Origin: an uncultured Verrucomicrobiota bacterium
GTDB lineage: Bacteria > Verrucomicrobiota > Verrucomicrobiia > Limisphaerales > UBA9464
Direction: 5' to 3'
Assembly (NCBI GenBank): GCA_903821635.1
Contig: CAIJLV010000088.1
Coordinates: 1-64,000 of the forward strand
Length of the DNA stretch: 64,000 nucleotides
The number at the start of each line of letters is the position of its first letter. The stretch's first letter is position 1. The translations under genes were made by a program, and so were the position numbers. The notes under the pieces are model-generated. The model was given only the letters and a program-made list of their open reading frames with translations. It ran no database searches and was not told the origin of the DNA. This document shows positions 46,184 through 54,378 of the stretch, piece after piece.

Positions 46184-46998
46184 AGGAACAACAGGGTTAG
46201 AATGAGAAAAAAACCATCAATCAGGCCGAAGGCGACGACGCAGTGGGCGACCGTTCGCGTCGTAGCGAGGGAAACTTCCTCCAAGCGGATGGGGCGAGCC
46301 AGTCCGTGGTAGCAGACCGTCAAGGCACTCACGGCGCCGAAGGTTACCGTTTTGGCGCCCACCAACACAAAATCATGCCATTGCAGCGCCCCAGCAATAT
46401 GCCCGAGGTATTCCGAGAGCGGATAGGGCAGGTCGGCGAGCACCGCAAATATCCAACCGGAAGCCAAGGTGATGACGGTGAGGTAAACCGTTAGCGCGGC
46501 TACCGAGCACGTTAACCCGACGACCCGCGGCACGACTAGGAAATGGATGGGATCAATCCCCAGGGCTTCGAGCGTTTCGACTTCACCCAGTGCGCGCGCC
46601 GTGCCCAATTCCACGACCGTGGCGGTGCCCACTCGGGCAAGCACCACCATCGCAGCCACAAACGGCGCGACCTCCCGGATAATGACGGTCACCAGCAACT
46701 GGCCGGTGAGGGCGACCTGCCCCACTTGAGCCAAGAGGCTTAAAGTCTGGCCCACGATCACCAAACCAACGGCTACACCGATGAAGGCGATGATCGGCAG
46801 CAAACGCACCCCGGCCCGAGCCAATTGCTGCTGAGCTGCCGGCAGCATCACCCGGTGGGCCACCAACGCCTTGGTCACGGCCACGCCCAAGGTGATGAGG
46901 GAAAACGCGCCGATGCGGCGGACGTTTTCGACAAAGCGCAGCAGCGAGAGCCCGATTAAGCCGGTGGCCCACTCAAAGACTGCTACCCCGCTGCGCAT
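46180..46998 (-). CDS. MlaE-family ABC transporter permease
   Basis: ATG 46998 is preferred; a GTG at 47007 adds three residues. About 272 residues with several membrane helices. MlaE features: AHRVMLPAAQQQLARAGVRLLPIIAFIGVAVGLVI, REVAPFVAAMVVLARVGTATVVELGTARALGEVETLEALGIDP, PRVVGL, and the C-terminal SALTVCYHGLARPI with VGAKTVTFG. It moves phospholipids between membranes with an MlaF ATPase and MlaD substrate-binding protein; an MlaD-like gene is at 50846. Located 154 bases after kdsA. Confidence 0.9.
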   Translation of the reverse strand: MRSGVAVFEWATGLIGLSLLRFVENVRRIGAFSLITLGVAVTKALVAHRVMLPAAQQQLARAGVRLLPIIAFIGVAVGLVIVGQTLSLLAQVGQVALTGQLLVTVIIREVAPFVAAMVVLARVGTATVVELGTARALGEVETLEALGIDPIHFLVVPRVVGLTCSVAALTVYLTVITLASGWIFAVLADLPYPLSEYLGHIAGALQWHDFVLVGAKTVTFGAVSALTVCYHGLARPIRLEEVSLATTRTVAHCVVAFGLIDGFFLILTLLFL

Positions 46999-47152
46999 TG
47001 AGGGCACGCTAGAAACTTAGGCCGAAATGGCAATGACGCTCATGGCGTCCGAAGCGTTGGCTCGGTCCTCCCGAGCCCGGCGAGACGCCGCGCCTGCCCT
47101 GCCGGTAGCGTTCGTTCGCCAACCACGGGAACGCCGCTGAATTCGGTTGGCG

Positions 47153-48016
47153 TTACAATGCCTTTTTCAGGCGGACCAACTGCGCAAGCAGCTTCGGCAT
47201 TTCCGCGAGCGGAATCATGTTTGGACCATCACTCAGCGCTTGGTCTGGCTCGGGATGAGTCTCGATGAAAAGGCCGTTGGCGCCGGCGACCACGGCGCAA
47301 CGGGCCAGCACCGGGGCAAACTCACGCTGGCCGGCCGACTTATCGCCTGCGCCGCCGGGCAACTGCACCGAATGCGTCGCGTCAAACACCACGGGGTAGC
47401 CCAGTTCGCTCAGCAGCGGCAAGGCGCGCATGTCCACGACCAGATTGTTGTAGCCGAAAGTGGTGCCACGCTCGGTGAGGAGGAGGCGCGCCCGCCCGCT
47501 GGGAGCTGATTCAGCCGCCTTGGCGACGACGTTGCGCATCTCCAAGGGGGCTAGGAATTGTCCCTTTTTGAGATTCACAATCCGCCCGGTCGCCACGGCC
47601 GCTTGGATCAGGTCGGTCTGGCGGCAGAGAAACGCGGGGATCTGCAACATGTCGCACACCTCGCCCGCCAGTTGGGCCTGCTCTTCGGTGTGCACGTCGG
47701 TGACCACGGGGATTTGCAACTGATCCCGCACCCGCGCCAGCACCCCCAAGCCCTCGACCAAACCGGGCCCGCGAAATGATTTGCCGGAAGAACGGTTCGC
47801 TTTGTCGAAGCTGGCCTTGAAAACGAAGGTGATGCCCAAGCGGGCGCAGGTCTGCTTCAGTTTGCGGGCAATAGCTAGGCAGAGTTCTTCCGACTCGATC
47901 ACGCAGGGACCTGCGAGCAAAAATAGGCGCCGCCGGTCGTTCAAGGCGCGCCATAGTTGAGAGGTGGAGACAGGCACGGCGAAAGTTTGAGGCGGCCCAC
48001 GCGACGCTGTCAGCAA
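47153..48016 (-). CDS. kdsA: 3-deoxy-8-phosphooctulonate synthase
   Basis: A 287-residue enzyme with all KdsA landmarks: [90 protein letters not shown] and [16 protein letters not shown]. Cys38 in AGPCV, rather than Asn, marks the metal-dependent class. It condenses PEP with arabinose 5-phosphate in Kdo synthesis, so the organism should make Kdo-containing LPS. The N-terminal 20 residues are not conserved, so a later start is possible. Confidence 0.95.
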   Translation of the reverse strand: MLTASRGPPQTFAVPVSTSQLWRALNDRRRLFLLAGPCVIESEELCLAIARKLKQTCARLGITFVFKASFDKANRSSGKSFRGPGLVEGLGVLARVRDQLQIPVVTDVHTEEQAQLAGEVCDMLQIPAFLCRQTDLIQAAVATGRIVNLKKGQFLAPLEMRNVVAKAAESAPSGRARLLLTERGTTFGYNNLVVDMRALPLLSELGYPVVFDATHSVQLPGGAGDKSAGQREFAPVLARCAVVAGANGLFIETHPEPDQALSDGPNMIPLAEMPKLLAQLVRLKKAL

Positions 48017-48141
48017 CGGTGTTTAGGTTCACTCGGTGCTGGCGAAGCCCCGGGGCACCGCCTCGAAATTTAGCCGCTTTGCGCGGGTGAGGGGCAAAAA
48101 CCCGTTGACCCGGCCGACAACTCCATTAGCGTCCGCGGCCG

Positions 48142-48195
48142 ATGATTCCAGTAGATTTCCTCGTAGGACTCGTAGCCCCGCCGGTGCGGGACTGA
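48142..48195 (+). CDS. Putative ilv leader peptide (17 residues)
   Basis: ATG-initiated frame encoding MIPVDFLVGLVAPPVRD followed by TGA. Seven of seventeen residues are Ile, Val or Leu, clustered in the middle. It lies upstream of a terminator-like hairpin and ilvN, the arrangement of branched-chain attenuators. There is no clear ribosome site, so this is suggestive rather than proven. Confidence 0.5.
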   Translation: MIPVDFLVGLVAPPVRD

Positions 48196-48202
48196 TGTGG
48201 CC

Positions 48203-48260
48203 TCCGGGTGGTCTGACTGGCTTCCGGATCGCCCGCGGTCCCAACCGCGGGTTTTTGATT
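48203..48260 (+). promoter_or_regulatory. Candidate transcription attenuator upstream of ilvN
   Basis: Terminator: CCCGCGGT (48232-48239) pairs with ACCGCGGG (48244-48251) followed by TTTTTGATTTT. A competing pairing of CGGGTGG (48205-48211) with TCGCCCG (48229-48235), using two wobbles, would disrupt the terminator's 5' arm and serve as antiterminator. Pairings were found by eye and not folded. Confidence 0.55.
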
Positions 48261-48280
48261 TTCCGGAAGCAGCAAGTGAA

Positions 48281-48332
48281 GCGTGAAACGAGTTCCGGAA
48301 GATCAATCGAGATCAACCTCTTCGTTTCACGC
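48281..48332 (+). other. Inverted repeat between attenuator and ilvN
   Basis: GCGTGAAACGA (48281-48291) and TCGTTTCACGC (48322-48332) are perfectly complementary, enclosing 30 bases that include the palindrome TTCCGGAA; a second TTCCGGAA lies at 48261-48268. The right arm ends 14 bases before the ilvN ATG, so it could be an operator or an mRNA structure gating translation. Confidence 0.5.
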
Positions 48333-48346
48333 GCTACCAAAAGAAC

Positions 48347-48820
48347 ATGCGCCACACCATCTCGGTCTTGGTCGAAAACAAGTTCGGCGTGCTCACGCGC
48401 GTCGCCGGCCTCTTTTCCGGCCGCGGCTACAACATCGACTCGCTCAACGTCGCCCCCACCCACGATCCCTCGCTCTCGCGGATGTCCATCGTCACCCGCG
48501 GGGATGACTCGACGGTCGAGCAGATCGTCAAGCAACTCGACAAGCTGGTGGATACCGTAAAGGTCATTGATTACCACCAAGGTGATTATATCGATCGCGA
48601 GTTGGTCCTTTTGAAAGTGAAGGCTGAGCCCCAAAACCGCGCCGAAATCTGTCAGATGGCGGAACTCTTCCGCGCCAAGGTCGTAGATGTTCAACCCGAA
48701 AGCCTGACCATCGAGATCACTGGGGCTGAAGGAAAGCTGGAGAAATTCATCACGCTGATGAAGGACTTCGGCATCCTTGACCTGACCCGGACCGGGGTCG
48801 TGGCACTGCCGCGCGCCTGA
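48347..48820 (+). CDS. ilvN: Acetolactate synthase small (regulatory) subunit
   Basis: A 157-residue protein, typical length. ACT domain: RHTISVLVENKFGVLTRVAGLFSGRGYNIDSLNVAPTHDPSLSRMSIV; C-terminal domain: DRELVLLKVKAE, VDVQPESLTIEITG, GILDLTRTGVVAL. It confers valine feedback control on the catalytic subunit, which is not encoded beside it here. It is followed by ilvC after 391 bases. Confidence 0.95.
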   Translation: MRHTISVLVENKFGVLTRVAGLFSGRGYNIDSLNVAPTHDPSLSRMSIVTRGDDSTVEQIVKQLDKLVDTVKVIDYHQGDYIDRELVLLKVKAEPQNRAEICQMAELFRAKVVDVQPESLTIEITGAEGKLEKFITLMKDFGILDLTRTGVVALPRA

Positions 48821-49116
48821 TCATTGTATGATGGCGGCACGTGACAGTGATTCTATAGCCGCCGGGGTCTTGCCAACTGTGGTGATATTTGCAGGCAGAT
48901 CTATTGTCAGCATGGGCATCTTGCTGGAGCCCCTCCCAACTTCTTACTTAGTCTGGTGGGTAAAGGCTGGAGCAATGGCCTTGCTGGGATGCGCAGTGCT
49001 CCAAGTTCCCATCTCTGGACGGGTGGCATCAAGGCGAAGAATGAGTGCTTGGTGCCTATCTCCCCGCGCCTCCCTGCTTGTAACGGGTCGCTTCGGGGTC
49101 CTTAAACGAAACCGCA

Positions 49117-50234
<1,118 letters not shown>

Positions 50235-50271
50235 AAGCCGTTTCGAGCTGCACGTTCCCAGTTTGCAGTTT

Positions 50272-50301
50272 AACCGCCGGGGCGATCGCGCCGGCGGTTT
50301 T
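50272..50301 (+). terminator. Intrinsic terminator after ilvC
   Basis: AACCGCCGG (50272-50280) pairs with CCGGCGGTT (50291-50299), followed by TTTTCTGCTTT. It lies 38 bases after the ilvC stop. Confidence 0.85.
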
Positions 50302-50370
50302 CTGCTTTAGCGGAGGAAACTTTCAGTTGGGTCTGCCGGTATTCCATGGTGAAAGTAGGTCCGCAACCGC

Positions 50371-50835
50371 ATGAATCCGGAAACACCCCCCCCCGCCCCA
50401 GCTAGCGAGTTCCACGTGCCCCGCGTAGCGCGCCTCGCCTTCTACCTCGGGATCTTCGGAGTGCCCCGGTGTTCTACCCGGCGACCGCTGCTAGGAGTCT
50501 TACAACTCATCACCCTTGGCGGACTCGGGCTCTGGGCGTTGATTGATTTCATTTTGGTGCTGTGCGGGGCCTGTCGTGACGACCGCGGGCTGCTCATCAC
50601 GCGCTGGAACTATGAACCTTCGGTAAGTAACAAGCGGTTGGCCCCGGCTTTTCTGCTGAACTCCTTGTTGGGGGTCTTCGGAGTGCACCGATTTTACGTG
50701 GGCAAGATCGGCACTGGGTTGTTGCAGCTCTTCACGTTCGGTGGCTTTGGCCTGTGGGCCATCATCGACCACTTCCTCCTCGCTTGGGGCCGGTTTACCG
50801 ACAAGGCCGGCAATCGGATCACGCAATGGGCGTGA
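50371..50835 (+). CDS. Tandem TM2 domain protein
   Basis: A 154-residue protein with two TM2 units. The second is canonical: LLNSLLGVFGVHRFYVGKIGTGLLQLFTFGGFGLWAIIDHFLL. The first keeps LGVLQLITLGGLGLWALIDFILV, but its HRFYxG motif reads PRCSTRRP, so it is degenerate. Each unit supplies two membrane helices. The family function is unknown. A Pro-rich N-terminus is cytosolic or extracellular. ATG 50371. Confidence 0.85.
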   Translation: MNPETPPPAPASEFHVPRVARLAFYLGIFGVPRCSTRRPLLGVLQLITLGGLGLWALIDFILVLCGACRDDRGLLITRWNYEPSVSNKRLAPAFLLNSLLGVFGVHRFYVGKIGTGLLQLFTFGGFGLWAIIDHFLLAWGRFTDKAGNRITQWA

Positions 50836-50845
50836 GCTGAGGCGG

Positions 50846-51928
50846 TTACTTTTTCTTCGCTACGTTCGTCTTGAACGCCGAGCGGAAGAGCCAGTGCTTG
50901 CGGAGCAAGGTCTCAACACTGCTGGCCAAGGAACCGACGTCACGCGTCAGTTGGTTGGCGTCGGCGACCAAATTGGTGTTTTGACCCAACTGCTGATTTA
51001 CATTGGTGAGCGTGATCCCGATATCAAAGAGCCGCTGATTGACGTTGCTCAACGTGGTTGCCAACGGGCCGCTGCCTGGATTCAGGTTCGAAAGGGTGAG
51101 CGTGAGCTGGGTGTTGAGGTTGGTCGGCACCAGCAGTTCACCAAGGCCACCTGGTTTTTGGAGGGCTGGACGTAAATCGCCGATCAAACTGCGGGCGTCG
51201 GCGATGGCTCCATCGATCTTGGGAATGGTCGCGGCCAGTTGAGCGGTGATGTTGGTCAGGTTGCCGAGGGCGATGTTGACCTGGTTGGTCATCGAGAGCA
51301 CGCCGGGCAGGGCGTCATTGACTTGGTTCGCGATTTCGGTGAGCCGGACCGGCAACGGTTTTTCCTGATCCGCCACCAAGTAATAACCCTTCGGCTCTTC
51401 TTTGAGAGTCACGTAGGAAAAATTCGTCTCGACGGGTTTCCAGGCATATTTGTCGGAAAGCACGCGTGCGGGTTGACCATCCTTGGTCACCACGGTGACA
51501 TTCCCAGTGCTGCCTCGAACGACTTCCAGCGAGCGAGCACCGAGGAAGTCACCCGCCCCCAATTTGACCCGCGAATCCGTCCACACATAGCCGTGGTAGG
51601 GATGCCGCATCTCGAATCCGACGAAGACGTTGTAGTTGTTTTCGCGGTGCCACTCGGTGAGGTCGGTCGGCTCAACCTTGGTGATTTCGCCCACGCTGAA
51701 ACCCATCATCACGACCGGCGAACCCACGCGCAGGCCAGTGGCATCAGCCACCATCGTCCAATAGGGCACCTTGACGGTGAACCAGCCCCGTTGCTTGGCG
51801 GTGTGGCGAATGTAGTAGGCGACGGCCACCAAAAGGACGACCAGCGTGACGAGCAGGAATAACCCCACGAGCCGCTCGACGCGGCCCAGACGGGTGCGCA
51901 ATTGAGGGGTAAGATCTTGGAGGGCCAT
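50846..51928 (-). CDS. MlaD family protein (MCE domain)
   Basis: ATG 51928 gives 360 residues with an N-terminal membrane helix (LVGLFLLVTLVVLLVAVAYYI). The frame to 52174 adds non-conserved sequence. MCE domain: FTVKVPYWTMVADATGLRVGSPVVMMGFSVGEITKVEP, then a long helical region with many Asn/Leu repeats (NQVNIALGNLTNITAQLAATIPKIDGAIADARSLIGDLRPAL). This matches the substrate-binding protein of Mla/Mce lipid transporters. It is about 4 kb from the ATPase/permease pair, with kdsA and the ilv genes between. Confidence 0.88.
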   Translation of the reverse strand: MALQDLTPQLRTRLGRVERLVGLFLLVTLVVLLVAVAYYIRHTAKQRGWFTVKVPYWTMVADATGLRVGSPVVMMGFSVGEITKVEPTDLTEWHRENNYNVFVGFEMRHPYHGYVWTDSRVKLGAGDFLGARSLEVVRGSTGNVTVVTKDGQPARVLSDKYAWKPVETNFSYVTLKEEPKGYYLVADQEKPLPVRLTEIANQVNDALPGVLSMTNQVNIALGNLTNITAQLAATIPKIDGAIADARSLIGDLRPALQKPGGLGELLVPTNLNTQLTLTLSNLNPGSGPLATTLSNVNQRLFDIGITLTNVNQQLGQNTNLVADANQLTRDVGSLASSVETLLRKHWLFRSAFKTNVAKKK

Positions 51929-52061
51929 AGCCGGCGGAATTACCGGCGGAAATTCCCCGTCACGCAAGACCGGAGGCTGGCTCGCTCCAGACGGTCGGCG
52001 TTGGGGCCTGCGGTTGAACTCCCGCTTGTCGCCAGCGCCCGCTTCGGGTAGGCCACGCCCG

Positions 52062-52934
52062 ATGCACCTACTTGCGCGGCTCCGCTTGGCCGGGATGTTG
52101 TTCGCCATCGCCCCGGCTGGAAGCGCCGAGCAGATTCCTTTGCTCAACCCTTCGTTTGAGGCTTTGACCGGCACCGACCCAATTCATTTCGATACCCAAG
52201 GCCGCCTTCGGCCGGGCCACTACAGCTCGTTTCCTAAACCGCTGACACCCGCGGGATTTCTTTCGGTGGACGCCATTCCCGGCTGGGTCGGCGACGGCAC
52301 TGCCGGAACGATGGCTCCGCTGGTTGGGGCCGTTATTGGTAGCCTGTTTGGCACTGTGCCGCATGGCCAGAACACGGCCTATTTCCTCGACGAATCAGTT
52401 CTTCAGCAGTTCCTCATTCGAACCTATCAGGCCAATACCCGGTATGTGCTGACGGCGGAAATCGGGCGGCCCAGTTCGGTAGCCCCGCCGGCGGTGTGGC
52501 ATGGCTTCGTCCTCAGTTTGGGCGCCGGATACGAATGGATCGCCGTCAATTCGGGCCCCTTGGACATTCCAGCGGGTAGTTTCCGGACGGTAGAAATTTC
52601 CTATTCCGTGGCGCCCGGAGATCCTTGGATTGGCCACCCCATCACGGCCACGTTGGCGGGCGGTGGACCTTCACCCACTCATTTTGACCACGTGCGTTTG
52701 GAAGCACAGCCTTTGACGGGCCCGCCGACGAGCATTGCGACGGCGGTCGAAGTAAAATGGCCGTCCCGGCTGAACGAGTGGTATCAGGTCCAGCGGGCCA
52801 CGCGGTTGAACAATCCCGACTGGCTGCCGATCACCGGCACCCTGCGCGGCACCGGCGAACCCATGTCGCTGTTCGAAGTCGCGGCTGAACAAGCCCGTTA
52901 TTACCGCATCATGCCCATGAGGCCGCCCCAATGA
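52062..52934 (+). CDS. Secreted beta-sandwich protein of unknown function
   Basis: ATG 52062 starts a signal peptide (LLARLRLAGMLFAIAPAGSA). The body (LLNPSFEALTGTDPIHFDT, GWVGDGTAGTMAPL, LQQFLIRTYQANTRYVLTAEIGRP, FDHVRLEAQPL) has the layout of DUF642/carbohydrate-binding-like domains. The C-terminus (WYQVQRATRLNNPDWLPITGTLRGTGEPMSLFE...YYRIM) repeats a tail found in other secreted proteins of this genome (compare 6588-8504). Divergent from the MlaD-like gene. Confidence 0.6.
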   Translation: MHLLARLRLAGMLFAIAPAGSAEQIPLLNPSFEALTGTDPIHFDTQGRLRPGHYSSFPKPLTPAGFLSVDAIPGWVGDGTAGTMAPLVGAVIGSLFGTVPHGQNTAYFLDESVLQQFLIRTYQANTRYVLTAEIGRPSSVAPPAVWHGFVLSLGAGYEWIAVNSGPLDIPAGSFRTVEISYSVAPGDPWIGHPITATLAGGGPSPTHFDHVRLEAQPLTGPPTSIATAVEVKWPSRLNEWYQVQRATRLNNPDWLPITGTLRGTGEPMSLFEVAAEQARYYRIMPMRPPQ

Positions 52935-53000
52935 GTCCGCGTTGGAGACGCCATCCCGCTCTAGGGTCCGCCCCAATTGCTGTCGGCGCGTAAGCTCGTC

Positions 53001-54137
53001 ATGCTGCTCTTACTCAGTGCTGCGGGTGATGACTCGGGTTTGACCGACGAACTCCTTCGCCACGGACTCAACGCCCAGAGCGCCGCCCCGGGCTTGCTCG
53101 CGCTGGAGCCTCCGGACGCAACGCCGCTCCCGGCGCTCGCGCTCGCGCGCCAGGCATTGCCCGGCGCCCAAGCGATCAGCGCTCCATCCATCAACGCCTG
53201 GGCGCGTCTCCTTTTGGATTCAGTGATCTCGCGACTACCGGATGAGCAGCCGTGGCAGCTCCAGATTGCTGCCCATTACGGCGTCCAAAAGGAGCAGCGA
53301 ATGGGCGCCCGTGCCTGGCACAGTGTTACCCGGCATGGTGACGACGCTCGCTTCCAAGGCGCTTCGGCGCCTTCGGCCAGTGGTCCGGACGCTGACGCTG
53401 GAGCTCACCGCTGTGACTTGATTCGGAACGCGTTGCTCGAGTTGTTGAAAGACAAGCGCCGCCGCCTCTTGAAGCAGTTGCGTTCCGAGCCGGAGCCCTT
53501 CACTCCGGCCGACAGTCTGGTTCAGTTGCTGCTGACTTCCCCCGATCAAGGGTGGCTCTCGATCGCGCCCGCTCCGGAGCCGCACGCGTTGCGCCGCCTC
53601 CTGGTTCCGTTTCCCAAAGGTGAAATTCCCGTCGCCTCCGACAAGGCGGCGCCCAGCCGCGCCTTTGCCAAACTGGTCGAAGCCGAACTCCGTTTTGGCC
53701 GCCGGATCGCTCCCGGCGAAACGTGCGTGGACCTGGGCGCCTCGCCCGGCGGCTGGACCTACGTGGCCCGCCAACGCGGTGCCCGCGTCCTCGCCGTGGA
53801 TCGCTCGCCACTGCGCGACGATCTCATGGCCGATCCCGGGGTGACCTTCGTGCGGGGCGACGCTTTCAGCTACGAGCCCGCACAGCCCGTGGACTGGCTG
53901 GTCTGCGACGTGATTGCAGCCCCCGAACGCAGCGTGGAACTTGTCCTGCGCTGGGCCCGGCAACGCTGGGCTCGCAACCTTGTCGTCACGATCAAACTCC
54001 GCGGGGGCGACCACGCCAAACTTGATCGGCTCAAACAGGAACTGCCGCCGTTCATGGACGAATGGTTTCTCACGCACCTCTGCGCTAACAAGCACGAGGC
54101 GTGTGTGTTTGGCAGTGTCCGGAGCTCGGCTCCTTGA
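53001..54137 (+). CDS. rlmM: 23S rRNA 2'-O-ribose methyltransferase, RlmM-like (FtsJ fold)
   Basis: ATG 53001 places the first beta strand at the N-terminus as in RlmM; a TTG at 52977 is the alternative. The C-terminal domain has SAM motif I (CVDLGASPGGWTYVA) and the K-D-K-E catalytic set: Lys in AFAKLVEAE, Asp in VCDVIAAP, Lys in TIKLRGGDH and Glu in KHEACVFG. The N-terminal part (about residues 1-190) matches the THUMP-like portion in position. Expected to methylate C2498 in 23S rRNA; the exact position is by family. Confidence 0.82.
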   Translation: MLLLLSAAGDDSGLTDELLRHGLNAQSAAPGLLALEPPDATPLPALALARQALPGAQAISAPSINAWARLLLDSVISRLPDEQPWQLQIAAHYGVQKEQRMGARAWHSVTRHGDDARFQGASAPSASGPDADAGAHRCDLIRNALLELLKDKRRRLLKQLRSEPEPFTPADSLVQLLLTSPDQGWLSIAPAPEPHALRRLLVPFPKGEIPVASDKAAPSRAFAKLVEAELRFGRRIAPGETCVDLGASPGGWTYVARQRGARVLAVDRSPLRDDLMADPGVTFVRGDAFSYEPAQPVDWLVCDVIAAPERSVELVLRWARQRWARNLVVTIKLRGGDHAKLDRLKQELPPFMDEWFLTHLCANKHEACVFGSVRSSAP

Positions 54138-54378
54138 TGCTGTTTCGGGAATGAAATCCGATCAAATGCTGGCGGGCCGCCCCATGTTCCGGCTCCCTCT
54201 CTCCCTCCTCGGATGAAGGGAAAAGGGACAATTCTCTCCCGGAATTGACAGGCGTCCCGCGTCACTTGGTTTCTTTCCCTTGCTGAGGCCAGACGCCCGC
54301 TTCCGCCGCTTCCCTCCCTAAAACTGAGGTGTCACCTTTCTGCGTCCGTGGGGATTTCCCGGTGTAACGCAGCGCCAC

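Noticed and set aside
54238-54378. Promoter starting at TTGACA (about 54245) before the sigma fusion
   Set aside because: No acceptable -10 element at the right spacing; a perfect -35-like hexamer alone is too weak.
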